A DNA stretch of 64,000 nt from Brasenia schreberi (Eukaryota > Streptophyta > Magnoliopsida > Nymphaeales > Cabombaceae). The stretch covers positions 15,025,001 through 15,089,000 of the forward strand of contig JAYKKT010000061.1 in assembly GCA_036023115.1 (NCBI GenBank), given 5' to 3'. Positions 23,911 through 35,170 of the stretch are shown here, in pieces. Within the stretch, counting starts at the first letter, position 1, and each line of letters begins with the position of its first letter. The notes under the pieces were generated by a model that saw only the letters and a list, made by a program, of their open reading frames with translations, made no database searches and was not told the origin of the DNA. The position numbers and the translations under genes are program-made.

Positions 23911-26314
23911 TGTAGACATGAAAATTCTCATTCCGAAGTTTATGAAGAAAACCTGAAATGAAAGTTTCCACACCTACGCTTGCACGAGCGTGCCAGCTAG
24001 TTCAAAACTAGCAAATATTTTGAAAACTTTAGATTCATAAGCGATTGTAGGCAAGCAGGATCTTTTCACTCAATCCTTCTTGAGCAGATGCTCAAGGGTC
24101 GATATTGAGCACTTAGAAATTTCAATTTTACAACAAGTGCAACTCCATTCCACGTGAACAAGTGTTTTTGAAAGAGTTTTGAGTTGTGCACTTTGATGTA
24201 TACAACAATAGCCGAAATGTATAAGATGCTGAAAAGCAGAGGACTCTATTTTTAGAGCTTATTTCTAAAAGGGATTTGAATACATTATAGGTCTCCAAAA
24301 ATCTTCAAAATTTTAGCAAACAAGATGGTAGTATAGAGAGCCCGTAGCCTTTTACAAATTTGAATTCGGAGCAGTATTGAATCAGAATTAAATATTTGAA
24401 TCAGACTGCCTCACTGATTCGAAACAGTTCTGTTTCAGAAATATAAAGACTCAAAGATGAGCTTGTATCTCCATACTCAGAACTCTGATTTTAATGATTT
24501 TGATGTTGCTGGAAATCTATGGATATTTTCTTTCTAATGCATCAAAAATCAAAACAATTGGATTCCTGTGGACAGAGATATAGGACTTTTACCTAACCTC
24601 TATTTCAAGAAATCCGACTGCGCAACATAAGTGCAGAAACTGAGTCGACCTTTTTCCAATTTTGTTACATGGCTGTACAGTCCTAAAACTCTTGCAAATT
24701 TTATTTAGAGTGACCTGATGTATGTGGAGTAAGTGTGCCAACTTTTAATCTAATCGGAGTGAGCATCAAGAAATTAAAATTACAGAATCAGACATATGGA
24801 GAGATGCTAAAATCCTGTTTTCTGTTTTTATGAATGTAATGATGCAAACTCATACGAATTCAAAATACAACAACTCTTCAATCCCCAAAGCAAATTGCTG
24901 GAATGTAAATGAATTGAAAGTATTTTATAGCTTAAGCATAGAGGGGATTAGAAGTATAGGACGATTATAAAATATATTGGGAGAGGAGCTTAATCAAACA
25001 CTTATAGTGCAAGTGTGTGTTTAATGGTGATTCATCCACGAAATTAAACTTGCAGCAAATCTAACTATTATAGCATGGGGGGAGATGGAACTCCATTATT
25101 ACAACCCCATTTAATTGAATTTGAATGAAGAAGATGAATTGGTATTGAATTAAAACGTACTTACACGAGTTGGCACAATAAACTAGAGATTCAAGAATGA
25201 ATTCCAGTCCCTTTAGCTCCTTCTTCTTCACCCAAACTCCTTAGCATACACCTACCTACCCTCTTCTTCACCCAAACTTGGAAGTGAATATTCCTCCTTG
25301 CTGGGCTTTCCTTCCCTAACTAGCACACAACCCCCTTGAGACAACCTCTCTCTTCACTCCTTTCAAGATGAATCTCACGCCCCCCCCTTGGCCCTTTTTA
25401 TAGGCCAAGGGGGGCTGGTTCTAGGAGACTCCATGGGGCAGGTTGGAGCAGGTTTTTGGTGGGCTTGATCCACTCCAATCCAGCCTTTGTGGTCTCCCTT
25501 GAGTCAACATAGGCCGGCCCATGTGGGCTGGTCTTTAGCGGAGGCCTTCTTGAACCTAGGTGCAGCCGATTGGACTTGATTGGTCTTAGGTGCACATGGC
25601 CGATCCTTGGCTAGGCTTTTATGCAACCAGTCGTGTTTTCACTCAATCCCATCTTGAATTTTTCCTTGATTCATGCAACTTTCTATTCAATTTCGTATGT
25701 GTGGGCTTGGTCTTGATTCCATTTCTTGATTCGGCTTCATTCATGGCCTCAACATCCCGCTTCATTTGGGCTCGTCCACTTGGGCTTGAGCTTGATGATC
25801 ATGCCTTGAATTACATCAGGTTGGTGCTTCATCATGGTTTGAACTTGTATTGCATGATGAATTGGTTCCAAGTCGAATGACATTTTGCTGCATCAGACTC
25901 CTTCATATGATGGAATTTAGGCTTGGTTGATGTCGGCTTTGAAGTTGGCTTGTGTTTCATCCGGCCATGTCTTGGTTTGGAGATGGCTTCATCGGCCATG
26001 ACTTGATTGGTGCTTCATCCCGGCTAGGTATGGGACTTGAACCTTGTTCCAAGTCGAGTGGTACTTGCTGCATTTGCACTCCTTCATATGATGGTATTTG
26101 GGCTGGGTTGATCTTGGTTTTGAAAATGGATTTTAATTCGAAACATAGGATTTCGAATTGATTAAACTTGTAAGTTTTGAAACTTCAAATAAGTTTGAAT
26201 TTCACGTTTTGAACTTTGAAACGATCTTTATGAATTGAACTTAAAGCTTGATAAATTTTTTTAAGATATCTTTTTGAGATATTTCAAAAACATTTTTATT
26301 TTTGGGTGTTTACA
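23911..26314 (-). mobile_element. Complete LTR B (Tat-type), no matching target duplication
   Basis: 2404 bp from TGTAGACATG to GGGTGTTTACA. Neither edge carries a PPT, so it appears to be a solo LTR, but the 5-bp flanks (ATTAT and GTTAC) do not match; the flanks have mutated or been rearranged. It contains the palindromic TATA region (CCCCCCTTGGCC 25382-25393, GGCCAAGGGGGG 25403-25414), the GGAG/CTCC motif (25066-25108) and the U5 hairpin GCTAGTT/AACTAGC (23996-24012). Confidence 0.82.
25382..25414 (-). promoter_or_regulatory. LTR B promoter palindrome
   Basis: A 12-bp perfect inverted repeat around a minus-strand TATAAAAAG, longer than in most copies. Confidence 0.7.
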
Positions 26315-26797
26315 GTTACCAATTAACAAACATACAAACGAGATCAATCAAATTAATTTGGTTGAGAAGCAGTATATTTGCCATACCTAATTGGTTCTAG
26401 ACCTTTTGACCCATCTATGTCATCAATTAACATATAGATCGAACGCCACAAAGGAATCAGATGCAAAAATAGGAAATAAATCTTTCTTCTCAACAAAGAG
26501 AAGACTGTGCCAATACACGCATGTTTCTGGAGATCTTCACTTCCAAAACCATGATCGATCATTTCCTATAGCCTTCCACACAAATTGTACACTTTGTCTA
26601 CGTCTGGAAACCTCATCCCCGCAATTTGACTGTTTCCTACAGAAAACAGAAATTTTCTTATGTTCTCTAAACAACAACACCAAATCTTGTTTTAGTGACT
26701 TTTAAGGAAGCTTTTCATGATATGGATCGCCACCATATACCATGATGCCATTTCTCCATCTAGATGAGCTTTCTATGACACTACATCATCCTTTATT

Positions 26798-26800
<3 letters not shown>
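26315..26800 (-). other. Unidentified fragment S2
   Basis: A minus-strand frame at 26353-26562 includes GFGSEDLQKHACIGTVF and a hydrophobic stretch; upstream, separated by one in-frame stop, is FPDVDKVYNLCGRL. It reads like a piece of a host gene, but I cannot name it. The first part is duplicated at 22921-23013. Confidence 0.35.

Positions 26801-26801
<1 letters not shown>

Positions 26802-26846
<45 letters not shown>
26802..26846. repeat. TA microsatellite
   Basis: About 22 uninterrupted TA dinucleotides. Confidence 0.95.
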
Positions 26847-26847
<1 letters not shown>

Positions 26848-26938
26848 CACATCATTGGGATGTTGGCAGTCTTACAAGCTTGTATCCACAAGCCACATTA
26901 TTCGTTATGGTTTTACTTAGGATTATACAAGATGGATC

Positions 26939-27490
26939 TTTATGATGAGCAATAAAGGCTCAATGTTTCACGTAGAAATGATATCGAAGATATGATAAAC
27001 ATGGTACAAGATGCCTTTGCTCCACCAAAAATAGTAAGAGATGAAAATGCATATGATAAAGAATTGTCTATGATTAAAGAAATGTTTGCAAATGAAATGA
27101 AGCAACTATGGTCCGGATGTGAAAAGTACTCATTGTTGTCATTTGTGGTCCATTTGTTTCAGATCAAATTTATGCATAAAATTTTGAATAAGATAATTGA
27201 TGACCTTTAGAAATATTTAAGGGCGTGACACCAGAAGGTTATATTGTTTCTGTATGTTGGCATGATGTTAGAAAGTTGGTAAAGAATTTTGGTTTGGAGT
27301 ACATCAAAATAAATGCATATTGTAATGATTGTGTCTTGTAGAAAGGTGAATATGAGCATGCAAATAGTTCTTATAACCCAGCATGCAAGTTGCCTATATG
27401 AAAATTTGTAAATGGTAGTCTGCACTTTCCAACTAATACCAAGGCTTAGGAGCTTGTTTAGATTGAGCAAGACTACAAAGTTTATGAGTT
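26939..27490 (+). pseudogene. CACTA (En/Spm) transposase TNP2-like relic
   Basis: TNP2-type transposases mobilise CACTA DNA transposons. The frame 26992-27210 has DMINMVQDAF, then LWSGCEKYSLLSFVVHLFQIK, matching the family's LYPGCKKFSKLSFLVRLLHLK landmark. A frame shift follows, then PEGYIVSVCWHDVRKLVK and INAYCNDCVL, matching the GLxYEKIHACxNDCxLY landmark. In-frame stops follow at about 27340 and 27400. No CACTA terminal repeats are visible. The right side is cut by LTR C at 27498. Confidence 0.7.
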
Positions 27491-27497
27491 GACATAT

Positions 27498-29075
27498 TGT
27501 AGATGTAAAAATTTTACTCCAAATCCTATGTAGATGCTTGAAATAATCTTTTCAATCTCCTTCGTTCTTGCGCGAGCGTGCTAGCTAGTTTCACTTAAAC
27601 TCGTAAAGTTATAATTCCAACTTCATGGGGCGATTGTGGCTAAGCAGGATCTTTTCGTCTTAGGCCTTCTTGAATCGATGCTAAAGGGTCAACCTAGATG
27701 CTTTGAGGATTAATTTGAGTTGAGTATGTTTTTTCAAAATTCACTTAAAAGACAATTTTAATTAAACAATTCGTGCACTTGGTATAGAAAATGAAAAAAT
27801 TTCAAGTTTTGAAAAACATAAACTGGTTCTATTTTCAAGGCTTGTTTTTTATTTTTTTTTGGATAGCCTAGAGATCTTCAAAATTCATAAAACATTTACA
27901 ACATACAGAGTAGAATGTGGAGATTCTAAGACTATTTTTATTTTGTATTTGTGTTATGGTTTTACAAAATTAAATCTGGGAAAGGTCTCTGCTCAAGCAT
28001 TTCAGAACATTCTATTACAAAAATACATATATCTAAAGAAACCTCTATATTTCGGTGCACATAGATCCTATTTCTATGAATTTAGTTTTGTTAAAAAGCT
28101 ATGAATATCACCAATGAGACTAGTTTTACCAGATTTGACTCATTGAAGACAAAGTTATAAGAAGATTACCCAACCTCTATTGTAGGAAATCCATATTGGA
28201 CAGGTTTGATTATGAATTTGCCCAATATTCATCTATTTTATTTACTATGCTACACGGCCCTAAAATTTTTGAAAATTTTATTATGAGTGGGCTTGTATAT
28301 GAAGATTCGGAGTTCCAAATTTCAAATCATTCGGAGCAGAGGTTCGAAAATAAAAAATGCAAAAACATACATTTGATGGATGCTGAAAACATAGTTTCAG
28401 TTTTTAACACATACGTGAGTGCATTCATCCAAAATTAAAAGCAAACCACAACTAATTCAAAGTAAATGACTGAAAAGAAATGAATGTAAATATATTTATA
28501 GCTTAAGCATAGAGGGGATTAGGAGATATAAGAGTATATAGAATATAGAGAGATAGAGAAACATAAAATCGAACAAGTAGAATGCATAAACGTAAACAAA
28601 ATGAAACGAGCAACATTTCTACTCTATTACAACATGGAAGGAGACTAAAGCTCCATTAATACAACCCCTTTTAAATTGAATAAGAAGAAGAAAGAATTAA
28701 GATCAACACAAGAGGAAGAAACACACTTACACTTCCTCCAATGGCTCACGGCTCCAAGGAAGGGGACGACTCCTTGTTTCCTTTTTCTCTCACACTCTTT
28801 CTTTCTCTTCTCTCTTTCTCTCTCTCTTTACAACAATTACTCTCTCTCTCTTAGGCTCTAAGCTCCTCCTTCAATCCCATGAATGCTGGAAATGAGCCCC
28901 CAAGAGCCCTTTTTAAAGGCCTCAAGGAGGGAAGGCCTAAAGCCTTCCATAGTTTGGATTGGGTGGGCCTTTGGAGCTCCATTCCTGATCTAACTCCAAA
29001 GAGGCATGGCTACACATGGCTTCACGTGGGCTTGTGGTCCCCTAGGTCAAGGTGAGTCCAGTATATTTGTATGGG
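27498..29075 (-). mobile_element. LTR C, truncated in U3 (Tat-type)
   Basis: Starts TGTAGATGTAAAAATTT inside or beside the CACTA relic. It contains the U5 block (about 27560-27690), the GGAG/CTCC motif (28623-28669) and a weak TATA region (AGCCCTTTTTAAAGGCC, about 28906). About 0.6 kb of U3 is missing because the sequence passes into LTR D at 29076. Confidence 0.75.
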
Positions 29076-30793
29076 TGTAGACACGAAAAATTTCCACTTC
29101 TGGTTCTTAGGCCTGAAGTGAACATTTTCGTGTGTCTAAGTCGTTTTTAATAAAAGGGCGTGCCAGTTAGCTTGCTTAAGCTAGCGAAGTAAGTTTTGAA
29201 ATCTGACTCTATCGGGGCGACTGTAAGCAAGTGAGCTCTTTTTCGTCGCAGACCTTCTTGCACCGATGTGCAAGGGTCAGTCTGTACGCTTGGCAAAGTC
29301 TTTAAAATCAAACCTCTTTGAAAAATACCCGAAGTGTTTGGGTTTTGTTTGTATGATTACAAGTTTTATTACACGTGGGATTTGCACGTACCTGTCTTTC
29401 TTTTTATGCTTTTTAGGGCCAACTAGGTGTGTGCACAAGTGACCTAAGTTGGGCAATTTTTGTACGGGAGTGTGGGGTTGGCTTTGATGCAATATGCGTC
29501 CTAACTCGTGGTATGGCGAATATGCAATGCAAACTCACACAACTCCAAAGGGAAAACCCGAATTGAAAGACAATGCGGAAGGGAAATGACTTAATGTAAA
29601 TTGCAAAAAGGAAATTACAAAAGGGAAATATGGCTATATCTTAAGAGCGGAAAGGCTCAATTGTGCAAGTATGTGTCGTGTATATATGGAAAGACTACGC
29701 ACACAGCTGAACCTTAAAACCCAAATCTTAAAGACATAGCCGAAGGGAAATACTTATAATATATATGGGCCCGAAGGTCACCAACATGTGCATGGGTGTT
29801 GTGTGTATATGGAAAGACAACTCACACGACTTGTAATGTAAACCCAAATATAATTGCAATATGGCCTTTACTAGGGTCTTGGGAATAAGAACGAAAGCTC
29901 AATGTGTGTGAGTGTGGAAATTGAAAGACCACGTACACAACTTGAATTAAAACCCAAACGAAATTGCAATATGGCCTTTACTAAGGTCTTGGGAGTAAGA
30001 GCAAAAGCTCAATGTGTGTGAGTGTGGAAATTGAAAGACCACGCACACAACTGGAATTAAAACACCCAAATAAAATTGCAATATGGCCCTTACTAGGGTC
30101 TTGGGAATAAGAGCGAAAGCTCAATGTGTGTGAGTGTGGAAATTGAAAGACAACACCCACGACTTAAATTAAAACCCACGCAACTTAATATGTATACGTA
30201 TAACTATATCTTAGGGGCTGGTTAGGCCCGTGTGTGTACCAAAATTGTGTGCACCTAAGAGCGGAATGGCTCAAGTGCACATGTGTGTTGGTGTGCCAAA
30301 CCACATTATTACAACCGGGGGGAGACAACGCTCCATTATTACAACCCCGTATCAAATTTAATTAAACGCAAGCAAGTTCATAATAAGGACTGAGTTAGGC
30401 ACTTACGTGTAGCTGGTCTGGGCTCAACTTGCTTGGCTTGGGCCTAGTGAGTCGCCTTGGACAGCCGAAGGGGGAGCTCCTTGGATGTGGATTGGCGGCA
30501 GGTAAGGTGCGAGCCGGGTGTATGTCTTGATGCTGGCCGGGTGATGGAGTGGCTAGGGTGCAACGGTTTAAGGTGGTTGGTTAGGGTGGGGGCAGGTAGG
30601 GTTTTAGCTAGGTGGTGGCACGTTAAGGGAGAAGGTCTAGCTAGGGGCTGGGAAGTGGATGACTAAGGGAAGGTGGTGAGGTAGGGTGTGAGGTGGCCGG
30701 GTGTAAGGGAAAAGGCCGGGTTGTGGTAGCGGGTGATGGAGTGTGTGGCTGGGTAAGAAAGGGGTGGAAGGCTAGATGAGGCTGAGATGGGAT
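29076..30793 (-). mobile_element. LTR D, truncated in U3 (divergent Tat-type)
   Basis: Starts TGTAGACACGAAAAATTT. The U5 hairpins are unusually clear: CTTGCAC/GTGCAAG (29257-29274) and GTTAGCTT/AAGCTAGC (29166-29185). It holds a three-copy tandem repeat (29853-30185) and the GGAG/CTCC motif (30304-30348). It is joined at about 30793 to integrase sequence of element 3 in the opposite orientation. Confidence 0.75.
29853..30185 (-). repeat. About 110-bp tandem repeat within LTR D, three copies
   Basis: ATTGCAATATGGCC recurs at 29853, 29963 and 30075 (spacing 110 and 112). Each unit also contains GCTCAATGTGTGTGAGTGTGG. Confidence 0.85.
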
Positions 30794-31926
30794 CTTGATG
30801 AGGCTAGGATCATAATACATGAATTCCATGATGGGGAATGTGGAGGACATGTCAATGCAAATATGATGGCCATGAAAATACTTAGAGTGGGTTACTTTTG
30901 GTCCACCTAAAACAAGATTGTCATGATCATGTTAGGAAATGTCATCAATGTCAAGTGCATGGACATGTCATTCATATTCCATCGTCCACCTTGCATTCCA
31001 TCGTGAGTCCATGGCCCTTGAACATGTGGCCATTTGACATCATAGGACCAATATCCCCAACTGCATCAAATGGACATAGGTTCATCTTAGGAGCCACCGA
31101 ATATTTTTCTAAATGGGTTGAAGCGACCTCCTTGGCTAATGTCCAAGGACAACATGTAGTGGCATTCATTAAGAAAAATATCTTGACTCGATTTGGAGTT
31201 CCATGAGAGTTAATGTCGGATAATTGTACCCCTTTCAAGAATGAGAAGATGGAAAAGTTATGTAATACCTACGGCATGACTCAACACTTCTCATTGCCCT
31301 ACTACCTTCAAGGCAACGACCAAGCCAAAGCCACAAAAAAAACTCTCATAAGCATCATTGAGAAAACCTTAGAGAAGGGTAGGACATGGCATGTGAAGTT
31401 AGATGAATCCTTATGGGCTTATATGACTTCCATCCGAACACCTAGAAATGTCACACCATTCGAGTTGGTCTATGGTACAAATGCCATCTTTCCATTCTCA
31501 CCAAATTGCATTCATTCCATACATCACTTGCACTCGAGTTACCCATAAAGGCCCTACAACAAGCTAGGATGACTGAGATTGACCTACTTGATGACAAAAG
31601 ACTCCTTGCCATGGATCATGGATCATGCACATGTATACCAGCAAAGGATAGCCCAATATTATAAAAAGTATATGAAGGCTAGCCACTTCAAAGTGGGAGA
31701 CCTTGTCTTAAAAATTAACCACCATCGTGACCCACATCCACTTGGTAAGTGGTGGCCCAAGTGGGATGGTCCCTATGTTGTGAGGGGAACAACCACAAAC
31801 AATGCATATTGGTTGATTGATGTTGAATTCTTTCGAAAAGGTTTTTACTGGGTCTCCTTTGAACTTCTTGGAGGAAGGATCAAGATGGATTATATGGCCG
31901 TAAATGAGGGAATAAATGCTTTATGA
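30794..31926 (+). pseudogene. Integrase remnant of element 3
   Basis: Starts at EARIIIHEFHDGECGGH (zinc finger) and continues with KCHQCQVHGHVIHIPSS. The catalytic core is FDIIGPI (Asp), SDNCTPFKNEKMEKL (Asp) and a segment where GNGQAEATNKTL has become GNDQAKATKKTL, so the catalytic Glu is Lys here. The C-terminal module VGDLVLKINHHRDPHPLGKW and VRGTTTNNAYWLIDVE follows. A stop separates 31206 from 31213, and a frame break lies near 31500-31580. Missing the glutamate, this copy could not be catalytic even if its frame were open. Confidence 0.85.
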
Positions 31927-32294
31927 GAAGTAGAGTTTTCAAAATCATTTGATAATATTTCAAAAATCTTTGTGTTACAAAATGAAGCCTAGTTCAAAAT
32001 AGCAAAATATTTTCAAATGGTAGATGCTATTAGGAAATGGGATGTTCTTTGCTGAATCGAGTATCCAAAGGGATAAGTGTTTTCCACATTTTACTTCTCC
32101 CCAAAAAAAGGAAAATTGGCAAAAATCAAAAGAAGGAAGAAAACACAAACCTCCAATATAGAGGTCTTCCAAAATCAAAAGAAAAAGAATAAAATAAAAA
32201 CCATCAATATAGAGGTCTTCCAAAAGAAAAGGGAATACAAAAACCTCTAAAAAAAAAAGAGGTCTTTCCCTTTGAAAGAAAAAGAAAAGCCAAA

Positions 32295-32360
32295 GCTCAA
32301 AAAGAGCAATTTTCCATCTCTTTGCTTTAAACCACGGGACGCTTCTAGAGGGACCGTGGT
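32295..32360 (+). other. Conserved pair of hairpins in the 3' non-coding region of element 3
   Basis: GCTC-AAAAA-GAGC (about 32295-32307) is followed by ACCACGG (32331-32337) pairing with CCGTGGT (32354-32360). The same pair occurs in element Y (51452-51481 and about 51504-51517). It lies between integrase and PPT, within the genomic RNA. Confidence 0.55.
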
Positions 32361-32979
32361 AACTCTTTCCCAAATCCCTATGACTTATCCCAATGGAAAA
32401 GGTTTGTCCATTAAAATCTCAAAGTAGGAATCGGATCTACTTATTTAGATCTCATTTTGTTTGAGAATTAGACTTTGTTATGTGAGAAATGGAATTTTGA
32501 AATGTCTTCCAAAATTTCCTACAAAACCTCTGCTTAGTAGTGGGTATTTAAACCCAAATGAGGAGAAATATGAAAAATTGGAAATCCTTTTGATAGAAAC
32601 TAAAAGGAGTTCCCTTTGAAAAAGAATTTTGAAAACTCGAAATGTCAAAACAAACAACATGGGATTGTCTCATTTGGGGCAGCCGGCCTTCATAAAGCTC
32701 TACCTCAAGATTATGCATACCATGAGTAAGTCTCTTCACACACATCACACTCCATACCTTGCATCCATTCATCAAAAGTCAACCATGCATGATCATGCTA
32801 GGACTAGTGGCTTGCCCAAGTCTAAGTTCCCTTTGGCTAAAATCCCCTCCTCCATGAAAATCCGAAGAAAAGGATACTATGAAATGACGAAAAATCCATA
32901 TTCTGAAGTCAAGTTTGGGTAGGAAATTCAAAAGGATGATGTTTCTTTGTCATTATCCAAATAAATTTGGATTAATGCC

Positions 32980-32992
32980 AAAGAGGGGCATC
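32980..32992 (+). promoter_or_regulatory. Polypurine tract of element 3
   Basis: AAAGAGGGGCATC immediately before the LTR, identical to element 1. Confidence 0.88.
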
Positions 32993-33734
32993 TGAAAACA
33001 CCCAAAATATTTTTGAAATCTAACTCAACCTGTTTCATAATTTTCAAAATAATAAGCTTGTTTTCAAAAGTCCTTATTTGTAATACTTATAAAATAAAAA
33101 GGAGATTTTGAAATTCAAAAGCATTTTAAAGTTTTAAAACAAGATTGGAAAAAAGATAAGGTTGAAGGAATGCATCACGTGAAGGAAATGCTAAAGACTC
33201 ATCAAAGGTCAAAGCAACAGTTAAAGCAGGCAGGTTCCGAGCTAAGGTGGACCCAAGCATAGCAAGAAACAATGGCCAAGCTCACCTTGGTAGAGCTCCA
33301 TGGAGAGGGACACAAGGCTCGACAAATGGACAAGCTCACCTAGCCAAGGAATGAGGAAGGAGCACACCCTAGTAAAAAGCGATACCCGACTGCACCAAAT
33401 GAGATCAAGGACTACACCCGAAGATGCCTCACTTCATGAGCCAAGCCAAGCTCATATCAAGCAAGGCATAAGGCTGCCCTAGAATGAATTGGACGAGCCA
33501 TATCCGGGCAAGACAAGACAGCACCACGTTGAGTCAAGACCACGTACACCAAGGCTAGCCGACCATGCCTAGGTGTACCTAGCCGACCAAACTCACATGG
33601 GACTTGGTCCAGCCTTGACCAAAGGGGACCACAAGGATCTCCACGTGATGGATTTAGAGCCAGCCAAGAAACGAATCAAGGCAATGGGTCAAGAAACCCA
33701 TACCCAATCCGCACCAAGGAAGGGTCTAGCCCCT

Positions 33735-33762
33735 CCCTTGGCCTATAAATAGAGGCCAAGGG
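33735..33762 (+). promoter_or_regulatory. LTR promoter palindrome of element 3
   Basis: CCCTTGGCCT and AGGCCAAGGG are perfect 10-bp arms around ATAAATAG, completing the TATAAATAG box. A G run follows. Confidence 0.72.
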
Positions 33763-35170
33763 GGGGACGATTTCTAGCAATTAGCATTGAGCAATTGGAG
33801 ATTAAAGGGGCTTGCCAAGGCAGGAGTGAGGAGTTACTGCAACAAGAGAGAGGGAGAGAGAAAAAGAGAGAAGAAAGAAAAGAGTGAGTGAGAGAAGAAG
33901 AAGGGGACGGCCTCCTTCTTGAATCAATGCACCAATGGAGGGCTAGTAAGTAAGCACTCTTCTTCCATTGATGATATTGATTCTTTTTTCATGTTCAATT
34001 TGAGAAAGGAGTTGTATTAATGAAGCTTGAGTCTCCCCCCATGTTATAATAACAAGTAGAAATTATGCCCATTTCATTTCGAGTATGTTTATGCACTCTA
34101 CTTGTTTGCTTTTCTAATTTTCTACCTCTCTATATTCTATACACTCCTATAACTCCTAACCCCCTCTATGCTTAAGCTAATATATACATTTGCATTCATT
34201 TCCCTTTACTAATGTGCTTTAATTTTATTGTGAATGCCTTTTAAATTTGGATGGATACATGCACATATATTCTAAAACTGAAACTCTATTTTTATGCATC
34301 ATGTATATTTTAATTATTTCATTCTTCATTGCTAAACTGCAGCTTCGAATGATATAAAATTTAAGACACCGAATCTATACACGCAAGCCCACTAGAAATA
34401 AAATTTTTAGGAATTTTAGGGTCGTGTAGACTCGTAAATGAAGCAGGAAAAGATCGTTCAATTTAAGATTCTGTTTCTGCATAGTATGTTTTACTGCAAT
34501 AGGAGTTGAGTAAAAGTCCCATAAATCTGTTTGTAATGAACCAAAATTTATAAAATTAGTCTCATTGGAAAGTTGATATCCATTGCTTTCCAGAAAGACT
34601 AAAATCATAAAGTTTGGAATTCTGTGCACCAAGATACAGAGGTTTCTTTAGGCCTCTGTGTTTCTATAGCAGAATATCCTTAAACATCTGAGTAGTGGTC
34701 TGTCCAGGATTTAATTATGCAAATCTATAGTACCAAATCACAAAGTAAAAATAGGCTTAGAATCACATTCCACTCTATGTTCTATGAATTTTTCATGAAT
34801 TTTGGAGATCTCTGAGTTTCCTAAGAAAATTCATAAATCAGTGCTAAAAACAAAACCAGTTTCTGTTTTTCAGAACCTCAAAATCTTCAATCTCTAGACT
34901 AAGTGCATGAGTTTGATTTGATTCAAAACCATCATTCAAAGTGAATTTTGGAAACATACACCAGCACAAATAAATCCTTAAAGCATCTAGGTTGACCCTA
35001 GGCATAAGGCAAAAAGATCCCGCTTAGCCACAATCACCTCACAAAAGTCAGATTTACAACTTTGCTAGTTTTAGTTAAACAAGTTAGCACGCTTGCGCAA
35101 AAACAAAGTAGGTTGAGAAGTTTATTTCAAGTCTCCACATAGGCTTTGGAATAAAATTTTCATACCTACA

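Larger units (their letters stand above)
30794..35170 (+). mobile_element. Element 3: 5'-truncated Ty3/gypsy (Tat) retrotransposon
   Basis: A second plus-strand copy with the same layout as element 1: partial integrase, non-coding 3' region with conserved hairpins, PPT and 3' LTR (32993-35170, 2178 bp). It starts abruptly within the integrase zinc finger, against LTR D. The LTR start is TGAAAACACCC instead of TGTAAACACCC. Confidence 0.88.

Noticed and set aside
23906..26319. Calling LTR B a target-duplicated solo LTR
   Set aside because: The ends are intact, but the 5-bp flanks ATTAT and GTTAC do not match, so only the LTR itself is supported.
29853..30185. Regularly spaced repeats that might suggest a CRISPR array
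   Set aside because: The units are long, contiguous and without unique spacers, in a plant LTR.
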